Shown: piece by piece, positions 1-11,639 of the stretch
How positions within the stretch are numbered: the first letter of the stretch is position 1
Layout: each line of letters begins with the position of its first letter
Source: Carallia brachiata
Taxonomy: Eukaryota; Streptophyta; Magnoliopsida; Malpighiales; Rhizophoraceae
Direction: 5' to 3'
Length of the DNA: 64,000 bases
Assembly (NCBI GenBank): GCA_021464245.1
Contig: JADCRB010000089.1
Span: 744,001 to 808,000 of the forward strand
Notes under the pieces: model-generated
What the model was told of the DNA's origin: nothing
Database searches by the model: none
What the model saw: the letters and a program-made list of their open reading frames with translations, nothing else
Translations under genes and position numbers: made by a program

Positions 1-286
1 ACGCCATCAACATAAATGTCAGAACCCATAACCCCAACCATTATATCTGCTCCTCCATCAGCAGCAGACCCACCTTCACCTTCCTCTACCACCTCTTCTT
101 CTCTTAAAGAGCTGCTACCTCAACCCGTTCCTGAACCTGAACCTGAACTTCATTATCAGCCGTCCCAGCAACATGGGGTTTTTCTCCATCATCCCCAACT
201 ACAACAACTTCCATTTCAGTCGCTGTATTAGGTGACGATTCCAACGCAGAACTTACAGAAGCATCATCTTCCTTGTGTTCTTCCAT
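1..286 (-). CDS. 5' end of an unidentified acidic protein gene (partial, apparent frameshift)
   Basis: The first coding exon starts at the ATG at 286-284 (MEEHKEDDASVSS...). The product is strongly acidic and rich in Glu, Val and Asp, with no domain I recognise. The frame stops at 104 after ...ERVEVAAL. The next frame then continues open to the window edge with the same composition (REEEVVEEGEGGSAADGG, later MGSDIYVDG). Adding one T to the TTT run at about 107-109 would join the two, so I suspect a one-base deletion in the sequence or the allele rather than a real stop. A 5'UTR intron fits the signals, with donor at 532-531 (GTACAC) and acceptor CAG ending at 414. The opposite-strand ORF here is a shadow. 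Function unknown. Confidence 0.55.
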
Positions 287-655
287 GTAAAACAGTATCT
301 GGGTCGATTTCAAGATCGACAAAAGAAGCTTCTTTTATTAAAAAGAACCGAAACTGATAAACCCTAAAGACAAAAACACAGTGAAAAAAAAAAAAACGAA
401 AACAAATCTAAACCTGCGACCAAGAACACGATAATTTAACTAGTGTGAACGCAACAAGAGTAATGAACCAAGAACCTTCGCCAGGCAAATTGAAAGAAAC
501 AGAACTGAAGGATGAAGATAATTGGTGTGTACCTCGTTAGATCTTGCAAGAATAATGTAATCAAGCAAAAGGGAATGGGCTAGACAGATGCGTTGTCGGG
601 TTTGGGTTTAGAGAGAGAGAGAGAAAGAGAGTGAGAAGTTGAAAATCTGGTGCCC

Positions 656-667
656 CTTTTATATAAA
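656..667 (-). promoter_or_regulatory. TATA box of the left-edge gene
   Basis: On the minus strand the motif reads TTATATAAAAG. It is followed about 20-30 bases downstream by a CT-rich stretch (604-632) typical of plant 5' leaders, and then by the 5'UTR intron of the left-edge gene. Its position fits a transcription start near 630. Confidence 0.5.
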
Positions 668-2690
668 AGAAAGAAAATCAAAAAACAAAGGGCCGAATAT
701 AATGGGTGTTTGTCGCTGCTCTAACTTTTCAGAGATTGGTCAGCATCCCCTCTCATTGGTAATTATTTTTACCGCTGTCAATTTTCAATTTTAACTGTGT
801 TCTTGATTGTTTTTTTTTTGTTTTTATTTTTTTGAAATTTCATAAACTTGAAAATTGAAAAATCAATTTTATTTGAACTACTCTCATACTACTGACATAC
901 TACTCTCAATGTTATTTGAACTCTCTTTTTTTCAGCCTCTCTTTGTTAATGTTTACTTTAAATTGCTTTCTTCACTTTTCACCATTGTTTCATCCAATTT
1001 AGTAAGTAAAAGAAAAAAAAATGAAGTGAAAATGAGGGAAAATTTTTAAACTTTTGAGCCTTCTTCCCATGAAATGAAGAGAAAGTGAGAGGAAATTAAT
1101 TTTGGCATCAAATTACCAGCTTGATCTTTTTTTTTTACAAAAATTATTAAAGATAAAATAGTAATTTTAACATTTAGAACTTTATTTCCTTCCTTTTTTT
1201 TTTTTATCGAATCCAAACGAAAGAAAGTTATTTTCTCTTAATTTTTTTTATTCCTCTTGATATCATGTTTTGAAAACAATTGGAAAATTTGACAATTTTT
1301 CATTATCTTTTTTCTTTCCTAAACTTTTTTGTCTCATATCCACCAAATAAGTTATTGAGGCTTAAAAGGTGTAGGCTGGGATTTGAAGTCTTAGGTTCAT
1401 GCCTTACACCCCTCCTCTCATCCCCACAGAATATCACTGAGGTAAAAAATGTTATTTTCATAAGTCAAAATGGTGTATGTGAACCCCTTCCTTACTGACT
1501 ATTGAGGTAGTTGTTTAAAAAAAAAAAGAAGAAGAAGAAGAAGGAGAAGCACAAATTATCCGAATTTTGGTTTAAGATTTGTTTTACAATGTTGGTACAA
1601 TGTCTTCATACGAACGAATTGAATTATATCACTGCATATTCAAAGTCCAACGTAGGTACACTTTAAAACTGTAATATGATAGATATAGGCGTCACAAGAG
1701 TTTTTTTTTTTGTGTTGGCTTAATCAAATTATGAGCTTCACGTTGCTGTTGATCTAAAACTTTTCAAGAATTAGATGCCAAAATTTCTGTAGAAAATGAA
1801 CAGATGAACAAGCATGGACTCTAGTTTTTTTTATTTTTTTTTAATTTTAACATGGACTCTAGAATTATGATCAACAGTGCACGGATAGCAGTTGGGTCTG
1901 TCGAGAAGCCCCAAGAAATGATATTTGGAAGCCTAGGTGGGCCATCGTCAGTAGACTCCCAATTCCCGCTCATCATTTGGAGGCCTTTGGTCCATTAATG
2001 TTTCCCAGTTTGGGCTAGGCTACTGGGCATTGCTTTATCTCTGTGGCGAGAAGATGGAATTATTCGGTCTGTTATGTCCTTGCCTTGGGCACCAAGGTGC
2101 AAGAAGCCCACCGAAAAAGATTGCATACTGTATAATAGATTGAGTTGCTACGTTTTTTTTTTTTTTTTTTAGTGAGAGTTGTTACGTCAATTCTACAAGA
2201 AAGCAAATTTCATAATGTCAAATAAGCATCGTTTAGTCTCTTCTATACTTATGTGGAATCAGAAATACGTTTTGTCCTATTAAATGACTTAACAAAAGAT
2301 TCGAACTCATGATCTTATTGTACGAACAAAATTATTTAATTAGTGAAACACAAAAATTGGTGTAGAAACTACAACATTCAATGGAACTAGTCTTACCTTA
2401 TCAGTACTGTTTTCCTGGTAGAAGATCTACCAGTGCTTTTAAATGTAGCCAATGAAAAGGCAATATGGGCGCGCTTTGCAAGAGCACGAGAAATCACCAA
2501 AGAAAACTGTCACGAAGTGTGAAGGGGTCATATGCATTTCAGGATGAGAGATTGCAAATCCACCGAATCGTTTGAAATCAAATCTTATTTCCATTTTTTC
2601 TTGAGTGAGTATGGATTTAATTAAGTTTAAAAATTGTGGAGGTTGTATGTTTAAACCAATAGATGGAATATAATTCTCAAACATTAATTT
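668..2690. other. Intergenic, AT-rich, no gene seen
   Basis: Poly-T and poly-A runs and short purine/pyrimidine-rich stretches. A segment at 1330-1527 ends in an A-rich tail followed by AAG repeats and could be an old retroposed element, but I cannot find convincing A and B boxes. No ORF has convincing coding character. Confidence 0.4.
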
Positions 2691-2698
2691 CGATAGAT

Positions 2699-3330
2699 GT
2701 CACCGGGTTTAGTTGGATATGGTGGTTTAGCGAGAGATAATTACGGTAGATGGGTGTTTGGTTTCTCAGGTTTCACTGGAATATTAGTGGCTAATTGGAG
2801 CTGAATTGCGTGCTATTTGTGTTGCCTTGAATATTTCCTGGGATAAAGGATTCCGGAATATACCTGTTGAATTTGATAGTAAGCTTGCTCTCAAGAAAAT
2901 TACAAGTAGCGGAAGGGAGTCTGATTTATATTGTCCACTTATTGCTGATTGCATTCATCTATTACAAACTCACTCTTGAAACGTTAAATTACAACATATT
3001 TTACGAGAAGGTAACTCTTATACTAATTTTCTTACTTAACTTTGGACTGTCTAACAATAAATTACTTCAAATTTGGGATGCCCCTCCCCCAGACATTGGT
3101 TCTTTATTACAAACATATTGCTGATTGCATTCATTTATTACAAACTCACTCTTAAAACGTTAAATTACAACATATTTTACGAGAAAGAAATTCTTGTACT
3201 AATTTTCTTACTTAACTTTGGACTGTCTCACAATAAATTACTTCAGATTTGGGATGCCCCTCCCCCAGACATTGGCTCTCTACTCCAGGCAGACATGATT
3301 GGTTCCCTTGAGGTACCCTCACTGGCGGAG
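2699..3330 (+). pseudogene. Decayed RNase H (RVT_3-type) domain fragment
   Basis: In changing frames the plus strand encodes a recognisable plant RNase H-like fold: GYGGLARDNYGRWVFGFSG (first Asp and G-R-W turn), AELRAICVALNISWDKGF (the acidic helix), VEFDSKLALK (second Asp strand), IADCIHLLQTH, then LQHILREGNS and LGLS.NKLLQIWDAPPPDIG. This arrangement is known from the C-terminal domain of plant LINE ORF2 and from related RVT_3 proteins. The frame is broken by a shift near 2800 and by stops near 2967, 3034 and 3051. The last third is duplicated in tandem (separate entry). No reverse transcriptase is visible upstream, so this is a relic. An A-rich tract at 3380-3400 may be the old 3' tail. 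Confidence 0.65.
2941..3292 (+). repeat. Tandem direct duplication, two 176-bp units
   Basis: Units 2941-3116 and 3117-3292 are nearly identical, both starting ATTGCTGATTGCATTCAT and both holding the ILREGNS-to-PPPDIGSLLQ part of the RNase H relic. They differ at a few positions, so the duplication came after or during decay of the domain and is not very recent. Confidence 0.85.
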
Positions 3331-3389
3331 TTACTTAACTTTTCTTTGTCTTTATGTTTTCTTTCATCTCATTGTCACTAAAAAAACAA

Positions 3390-6200
3390 AAAAAAAATAA
3401 TAATTATCTTTTATTCATTAACAAGCTTCATCTTTTCATGCCTTCAAAAAATGATAAAAAATGAAAAACAAAAAAAGAGAACAGAGTTAATTAAATTCCA
3501 GAATATTAGAAATACGCTACCCATCTATTGCACTTCGCCTCTTCCAAGTACTCTCAATCAAACTGAATATTTCTGTTGTTCTATATGCACCAATTCATGT
3601 TGAATTGATCCCATTATTTTGTTTATTTTTAAATAGTACTGTCTATGGTGCAAAATCTATGGATCAGAAAAATTGTACAAGTAGTTTTCCAAGTACCAAA
3701 AACAAAGTAAATTACAAAAATTGCTCCACCTTAATGAGAGAGAAAAAAAAAAAAGGAAAATAATTGCTCCATCGTACCAATTGAAGTTGTCATAATTAGT
3801 TCTGCATTGGGAGAAAGTTGCTGCTGTGAGAGCCCGAATGAGGACCGTAAATTGCGTCTTCCTCTTCGTCTTCATCATGGATGGCTGTTGATCTTGAGAC
3901 TAAAGCATAAATTAAAAGTTGGGACCAAAAATTTCAACTTCACGTCATATTTTTCCAACTATCAGGAAGAAAAAAGACGATAATATTCATCTCTCTCACC
4001 TTACAAGCAAGTAATAGTCTTCAACAGCATCGACAATGTGCTTTTGAAATAGTCTTGTTAGTGTTGTTAGCCTTCATTTCCACTTGTCTTAACTCGTGAA
4101 TGGCAAATAACAAATAAAACAATTTCGTTAAATTATTAGTAATTTTTAAGGAGCGCTACTACGTAACTTATTTATTTTTTATTTTTTAATAAATTTAATT
4201 ATCAAACGTCTTATAATATTACATACCCTCATTTTTTAAAATTGTCGTTAAATGTACTAGGTACATATTATTTTGGGAAAAAGATTAATGCCTAGAAAGT
4301 GATGGTTAGAAGAAGTGTTCAGAATATAACAAGTCTGATTATTTATGCAATTATATTAATTTTTTTAATAAAAATAAAATAATAATTTGTTGTATTATAT
4401 TTTATTAATATAATTACACAAATAAACAAATTTATTATATTCTAAATAATTTATCTTGCCACCACCCCCTGTATATGTACCGGTTCCCTTATTTCGTGCA
4501 ATAAAAATCACACGGTGTAAAATAGGATGCATTGACCAAACCGCCCATCCATGATAAGGATGACATGGCCAATCGGCCCGTTGAGGGAACAAGACGTACA
4601 TTTACGATAATAAGGTAATGGCATTCAGTAGCTAAGAGGAGTTTAAAAAAGAATATTTGGAATCTCTCGTGCACATGTTAGTGGTTAAAAGTGAGAGTTT
4701 TTATTTTCAAAGTCTCGTATTATAATTTTAAAAAAGATGTAAAATTTATAAAAATAAATAAAATTATCTTATATAATTTACAATCCAACATATTTTCTAA
4801 CGAGAAAAACATGGGATATTTGGACAGCCATTCGGCCTCGCACACTGCTTAACTCCCAAGCATTCTTGTAAAAATCTTATAATATGCATAAAATATAACA
4901 ATAATTTAGAGAGAGAAAACGAGAACAATATGCGAATTTATAGAGCAAAGTCCATGGAAGTCATCGAAAGCAGCCAATAAGGTACGGGCAAACGCTACAA
5001 GATTTCTGTTACATTGTTCCTTTTTTTTTTTTTTTTTCTTTGTTCTCTAGTCGAGTAGTTCACAGCTAAAGCTGAGATGTTAGAGATAGTAAACTGAAGG
5101 GAATGAAAGAATCTTATCAGACACCTACGAAGTAACATAAAATAATAAAGAAGAAACTCAGAAAAAAGAATAATAATAATTGGAAAGAAGAGCCACAAAC
5201 AGATCAGACAATAATATTGTTCTGCAGCAGCTACCACCCTTCCTTCCCAGTTCCCACTCCTCTTTGTTATTGCCAATTAATTAAGTGCCTCTTCTTCTTA
5301 TCCAGCATTTTTAAAGCTTTCACCTCCGCCAACTGTACCTATTCCACAGCCAAGCAAACTATCTCTGTAATATCAGTTTACATTTGTTTACTAAATAGCT
5401 TCCGCCAAGTAATTGCAAGCTAGTACAATTCCAACATAACTGATCACAATCAGGATAACAAGGACAAGTTGATGACACAAAAACCAAAAAAAGGAGATAC
5501 TAAAAAACCAGTTTCAATTTGGATAAAGGGGGTCTATTGCACAAGCACTGCATATGTGAAAGGCCATTTTGAAAAAAAAAAAAAATTCTACTTCATCCAC
5601 ATAATTTCTATCGTTTTAAATTTAACTATTCAGTACAATTTAGGCGAAACGTTCTTTAAAATGTATGTTTGTATCGAAAGAATCATTTCTTTCCTTTTTT
5701 TTTTTTTGAAAAAAAAACTCAACATTAAAAACAAGGATAAAGTTATACATTATGATCTATAAATCACATATTTAAGTTACGAAAAGAATGTCATGGTAAA
5801 AGATAAGAACAAAGCACCTACGTTTAACCTTTCATGTTGTTCCTACATCATCTATAAGGGCATAAGACCAATCGGTAACTAAATTTAATAGGGGACACTG
5901 CGAACAATGACAAAAGAATCGAACGAAAGATACGATAGAGCCATCACCGAATGTTATTGCAAGCTAGCAAACAGCCACGCGATACACCACTAGAAAAAAA
6001 GGAAATGGTGAATGCATTAAAATCCTGTAATTTAAATTCATTTGGCTGAATGTGAAGGGCCAGGTAGCAACTGGGTCCTCAAGGCCACCACGTGGGGTTC
6101 TCTAATGTCCCAGTTGGCATTGGTCCCAACTCAAAAAGAGGCCCACTAATTTAAATCACGAAGTCACGTGATACAATGATTCTTTTTTCACACTGACCAG
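3390..6200. other. Intergenic, AT-rich, no gene seen
   Basis: Long AT-rich stretches with homopolymers (poly-A/T near 5020, 5572 and 5695). Short ORFs on both strands have no recognisable domains. The last 100-200 bases before 6210 may be the 3'UTR of the RRM gene on the minus strand. Confidence 0.4.
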
Positions 6201-6209
6201 ATTACCAGA

Positions 6210-8358
6210 TTACAGCACGTTATACCATGTGAGGGAAACAATCATCGTGTGTACGCGCGACCAGCGTATGAATTCACACACGTACCTGTGTTCGGAGCGA
6301 TTGATGCAGGCTTGGACACCAAGGTTGTGACAGCTGCCATGGGGCCCGCCGTTGATGATGGATAGATGTGGCCAGGCAGGCCCATTGTCTGGGATTGAGG
6401 GAAGTGGTACACAGGGTACATTGGTGTCAATGTATTGGCGGCACCCACAATTGGTTGACCCGGATACACCGGAGTAATGCCCGTTTATGTATGCCCCGCC
6501 CGTATAGTTCAGCTTCTGCCAACCACAAGCACACATCAAATTTTACTTCTTCAGGCGTCAGGCCAGACAATATGAACAATTTTTTTTTTTTTTTTTACCA
6601 AAATCTCAACTCAAAACCCCACTTCACACTCCTATCAAAAAAATAAAAAATATCAATTTCCTTCAATTGTGAAGTCACTTGGTTGAAATTATTATTCAAT
6701 ACCTTGCACATTTACTCATATCAATCATGGATAATTTGCGTTTTGCAAGAACTTTGTTAGATCAATAGATCAGGTATGTAACCAAAAAAAAAAAAAAGAG
6801 AAAACTTACATGATTGTAGCCAATGTCCGTGGCAATGTACGTTGGGGAGTACCTGATGAAAAAAAAAGAAGAAGAGAATGATATTCCGTTGGTTCCAATT
6901 CCAATTTCCATGATTTGTACTAAAAATGAAAATCAAGAGTACACAGCCATTGATCTCAAAAAAAAAAAAACAAAAGAATAAACAGCCATAAATTCTTCAT
7001 ACCCATAGATAGGAATGGCCTGATGAGGATGCTGATGATGGAATGGCGATGCTGGTGAACCTGTCGGATAATACCATTGCACAGGATTTGCCGGGCCTGC
7101 TGATGGCATGGACCTCGGTCCAACGTTTGATCCTTCATGATCAAAATCGCCAAATTTAATTAGAAATGGTAAAATATACGAGTATAATATCTATGATTAT
7201 AGAAACACCATCACTAAAAGTATTGAATATGAATTTCAGGCACAAAAACACAATTCAAGTTGAAGAATTTTTGCATTTCTTAATCCAATAATAGTCAATT
7301 TTTTTTAACCATAGCCATGAGTCAAGTTTATTATTGTTGACTGTTATGGTTACGCAAGAAGAATAAATTCGCCACCCGAATATAGACCCAAAACACTAAA
7401 ATTTATATAAATGTACTAATTTGGTAAAACTCGATCGGAAAATGTTTATGAATCCAATATAAGAGTCCCACAAAAATCTACAAACTACGAATTCGCATGA
7501 TTTCGGGCATACTCGAGAGTATTATATTGAATTTTATTAGGGAGTCACGACAAAAAATGTATATAAAATTAGATGTAAAAAATTTAAATTATCTATTACA
7601 ATTAATTTTTAATTACAGTCATTAATTGTAAATGATTTATTATTTATCAAGAGACATATCAATCAAAATTTGAATAAATTAACTAACTGTTTAAAATTTT
7701 CAATTCAATCTCTGACTTCTGTAATATATGTGTTATAAATTACTCAACTCAATTATAAGCTCATACCAAAATTCGTTTGTACCTGTCTGCATACCTTGTC
7801 GAGGAGGAGTGGTGCCAGTTGCAGACCTCGGGCGGCGTGCACCAAGAGAAGCCAGATTGCAGTTGGCTCGGCGGCCGTTGATGATCGGCGTAGCGTCCTG
7901 ACAAGCCCTCTTCGCCGCTTCGGCATCCTTAAACGTGACCTTCATAACCCAAAAAATTTTTCCCACACACACAAAAGCGCCCGGCACGCCCACAAACACG
8001 CAAGGCAAATTAGTTCAGTTCAGTTCAGTTACATCCTAAGACTGGAACTCAATACTATGTACTTGTTCATCACTTAATTGTCCGAATAAACCACATACAG
8101 GCCATGGAAAAAATTCTTAAAAAAAAAAAAACAAAGAGAGAGAGAGAGAGAGAATGATTAGAGACAATAACATACAAAACCATAGCCCTTGGATCTGCCA
8201 GTGAGTTTATCAGAGATAATCACAGCCTCCAAAATCTCACCGAACTTGTCAAAGTGCTCTTTCAGGGCCTCTTTGGGAGTCTCCCATGCCAACCCTCCAA
8301 CAAACACTTTGGTTAGTGTTGTGTCACCAAACTGCCCAAGATTGCTGCTCATCGTCAT
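6210..8358 (-). CDS. RRM RNA-binding protein, ARP1/RBM24-like (apparent frameshift in last exon)
   Basis: Five coding exons on the minus strand: 8358-8176, 7939-7783, 7132-7003, 6852-6810 and 6515-6210, with phases that join cleanly. Residues about 17-90 form one RRM: RNP2 is KVFVGGL and RNP1, KGYGF|VTF, is split by intron 1. The tail ([47 protein letters not shown]) is typical of plant ARP1-like single-RRM proteins, thought to act in mRNA metabolism in the nucleus or cytoplasm. In the last exon the frame from the splice junction gives [17 protein letters not shown] and then nonsense-like sequence to 6210 (272 residues in all). The family-like tail ([42 protein letters not shown]) lies one frame over, ending at 6242. 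A frameshift near 6470 is therefore likely. A donor at the APNT codons (GTACGTGT) might instead lead to a further short exon. Confidence 0.8.
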
Positions 8359-8479
8359 TCTACCGTAGCCTAGCCTAGCCTAGCTACTAGCCTGATTCTT
8401 AATTACTATTCAGCACCAAGCTAGCAGCAACCTATTATACATAAAACTCCAACGAAAACCCACAAAAAAACACAGAAAC

Positions 8480-8536
8480 AGAGAGAGAGGGAGATAGAGA
8501 GACAGAGAGGAGAGAGAGAGAGAGAGAGAGAGAGGG
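8480..8536. repeat. GA/CT microsatellite in the 5' leader of the RRM gene
   Basis: Mixed GA tract ending in an uninterrupted (GA)n run at about 8503-8535. On the minus strand it is a CT-rich leader lying between the TATA box and the RRM start codon, a common plant 5'UTR feature. Confidence 0.7.
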
Positions 8537-8625
8537 AGGCAGGGATGGACGGTCATATAATGGTCGGGGAAGAATAAAAATTAACAAAAAAAAAAAAAGG
8601 GATGAGAGGAAAACAGATGGACAGA

Positions 8626-8641
8626 TAAATTTATATAATAT
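8626..8641 (-). promoter_or_regulatory. TATA box candidate for the RRM gene
   Basis: The minus strand reads TTATATAAATTT. It lies about 270 bases upstream of the start codon and about 100 bases upstream of the CT-rich leader. Confidence 0.4.
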
Positions 8642-8649
8642 AATAATAA

Positions 8650-11295
8650 TTGATAAAGCTAGCTAGCCAGCCAACCAGCCAGCATTAAGAAACCTCAAAA
8701 CGCCATACGGACGCATGAGCGACAAAGAAGCCCAACCGAATAGTACAAAGAGAATCCATTTTACACCCTGTAATTTATTAATTAAGCGCGTCAGTAATAA
8801 TCAACACATATTGAATAGGATACGTAACGCTTCTGTCAAAATCCATAACGCCCACCTTCTTCGTCATTTTTTTTTTTCATTTCGTTATTATTATTTTTTT
8901 GTTTCCATTCGAATGTACGACTACATGCATGGTTTTTTTTTTCTTTTTATTTAGTGAGGGCATTACCCACATAAAAAGAAGAAAGATGACAAAATAAAAA
9001 TTCAACTCTAATTTTTTTAATACAAGACGTATAAATAATTGAGTTAAGTAATTAATTTTTTGTGCATGTATATGTTATATATTGTCATCTTATCTGGTGC
9101 TTTGACCAACAACTTTTTTTTTTTTTTTTTGGTGAAAATTAAACTTTTGAATTCTATTTTATTTTAAAGTAGACACCCAAAATATCTAATTTACAACTAC
9201 ACTTTTAAAACATTTATTATTTTTAAAATCAACATTTTATTCTCAAAAAAAGCTTTAGGATATATATGTAATTCATTTTAACTTGAGAGTAAAGTTTTAA
9301 TATAACTATAATGTTATTTCATTTTTTTTTTGAGTAACCATAATGTTATTGTATTATAATTTGAAAGTCACATTCCAGTCTCCTCTATTAGAGTGCCTTT
9401 TTTCTATTTTAATTTGAAGTATAGTAGCATCTTAATTAAGTATATATTTGCCTTAAATTTATATTTTAAATTTTTTTTTGTCCATTTGGAGCCATTAGAT
9501 CACGAGTTATATAATAAGAATAACTCTCTCTCTTATAAATCTCACCTCTTCTTTTTAAAATTTAAACTCAATATCTCTAAAATAAATATTTAAATTTTAA
9601 TTACTAGGCTGTCTCTAAAAACATTTATATCTTGTTTTTGCTCACTGGTCATGGGTGATTGGGCGTGAAAAAGGACAATCGTCAACCATAGATACTTCAG
9701 TCTCTTTTTTCAACACACATCGATTTCCTTCCATATTTTCATCAATCTTTATATCCGGCATAACACATGTTTTATAAACGCTAAAACTTGAGGTTTGAAA
9801 AAATTAAACCTTAATCGGGACATACCTCAAGGCAATGAAACTTGTTTTTTTTTTATTTAAATATATCGACTATACAAAATCTTGGGATTTTTTTTTTTTT
9901 TCAGAAGGAATATACTGTTCACTATAAACTACAGCAAATATAATGATCATAACAATAATGGACCAGTAACCCAATGATACAGATGCTCTCAATTGTCCAT
10001 ATTTGAGAATAGCCACTTCCAAGTTCCAAATCACATTTCATTTCAAATGTTCCATTTTTCGATTTTTAGTGTCCTAATTCCTTCAGAGTATATATCAGAA
10101 AAATCAATGCTAGGGACGTCTTAAATGCCGTGGACAACGTATAAATGCTAAAACAAGGAATCATATATGTATAATTTTCGCTTGAAACTGTCGAATCCTT
10201 ATCCTTTCTATAAATATGACCTCAACCTAGTTTAATTTGATTGGATTATGAGTAAAATCGATCTAAGGTTTAACACGTCATTCACGTAATATTACGTATG
10301 CATCAATGCGTAGGATGTAAAGAACCGCGACATGGCACACCTATGTCTCTCGTATTTTATTTTCTTGCCTTTTTGTTTATTTAATTATTTAAAATTAACA
10401 AACTATTATTTAACGTTATGAAATAAATTTATCAACTATCAAAGTTATCAGTTTTCAACTATCAATCTAGATAAGGCAACCTTGGTAACTCTTCTTCATT
10501 GACCAATGGATTTTCGTTGTATATATTCTTTTCACCACTTTTTGTTTGAAAGCCAAATGGATAAATGAAAAACGTACACTAACCGGAAAAACCAACGGCG
10601 ACAAAAACTGATCAAAAAGACTCAAAATATAATCAACTGATTGTATCGTACAAATCATTATTTGTAATAAAAAATTAAAAAATACGTTAATTTTTATGAT
10701 TTTTTATTATAAACAATAATCGTTTAGTTGTATAATTCAATCTATCGATCACATTTTAGGTCTTTCCGATCGGTTTCTCTGTCGATTTTGTCGGTCCGCG
10801 TAATTGAACTCGTAAATAAGCCAGAAAAAAAAACTCATAAACAAAAACAATCTTAATTTGAAAAAGTGTTGACAACTCTGATACAATGGTGGAAGACATG
10901 AAGCAAGTAGAAAGAACAGGTAAACGCTTTACATTAAAAATAAATTTAGCATACGCGTTGCGCATTCCCTAAGCAAAACCGAGAAGAATTGAGAAGTTGG
11001 AAAATCTGGGAAAATAATTGGCTACAACTATAGATTGCTGCTGCTGTCATAATCCAGAGCTAAATTATTTAAGTCTCCCCTTGGCGCCATGTTAAATCCG
11101 CCCATAGGGATCCTGATGAAAGTTGAAACTCCAACAACGTATGTTTTTTATTTTTACCTATGTAGCAGCGATTATTTTTTCATAAGTCTTACGTTTAAGT
11201 TTTATATATGAAAAAAAATAGATATTTAGAAAATTTTGCCCTCTAGTGAATTTTTTTCAATTCGAACTAAATTAGTTGAGTCCTAATATAATTTT
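8650..11295. other. Intergenic, AT-rich, no gene seen
   Basis: Contains poly-T runs (8869, 9114, 9885) and short ORFs without domains. Nothing in it reads as a conserved protein on either strand. Confidence 0.4.
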
Positions 11296-11300
11296 TAAAG

Positions 11301-11618
11301 GGGATAACCAACTTTTTAGACCTAAATTTTATGATTTTTTCTATTTGAAATCTAACCCTTTTAAGTTTTCTATTTAATGTCTAAATTTTTTTTTCTATTC
11401 AAGTTCTTTTGTATAATTTACTGTTAACTTTTCCATTAGATCTAACGAAAACAGACAAAAATAGAATTAAAATTAACGAAAAAGTTAACGGTTTTATTGT
11501 AAAATAATTTAAATAGAACAAAAAATAAAGGTTTACACTTTAAATAGAAATCTTAAAAGGTTTAATCTTCAAATAGAAAAAAATCACAAAAATTTAGATT
11601 TAAAAAGTTGGTTATCCC
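11301..11618. mobile_element. Foldback MITE, almost entirely inverted repeat
   Basis: The left end GGGATAACCAACTTTTTAGA is matched by the reverse complement of the right end (GGGATAACCAACTTTTTAAA). The similarity continues inward through TCTATTTGAA and TTTTAAG-TTTCTATTTAA to a centre near 11460, giving arms of about 155 bp each. Flanks are similar (ATTTTTAAAG on the left, ATTTTTTAAT on the right), consistent with an imperfect 9-10 bp target duplication as made by Mutator-like elements. No coding capacity. A transcript would form one long hairpin. Confidence 0.75.
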
Positions 11619-11639
11619 ATTTTTTAATACCGAAATCTT

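Noticed and set aside
16..231. 71-residue Pro/Ser-rich ORF on the plus strand
   Set aside because: It is antisense to the acidic coding exon on the minus strand; Pro/Ser richness is the complement of Glu/Gly-rich codons.
1330..1527. Possible SINE ending in an A-rich tail
   Set aside because: No convincing A box or B box and no clear target duplication; kept only as a remark.
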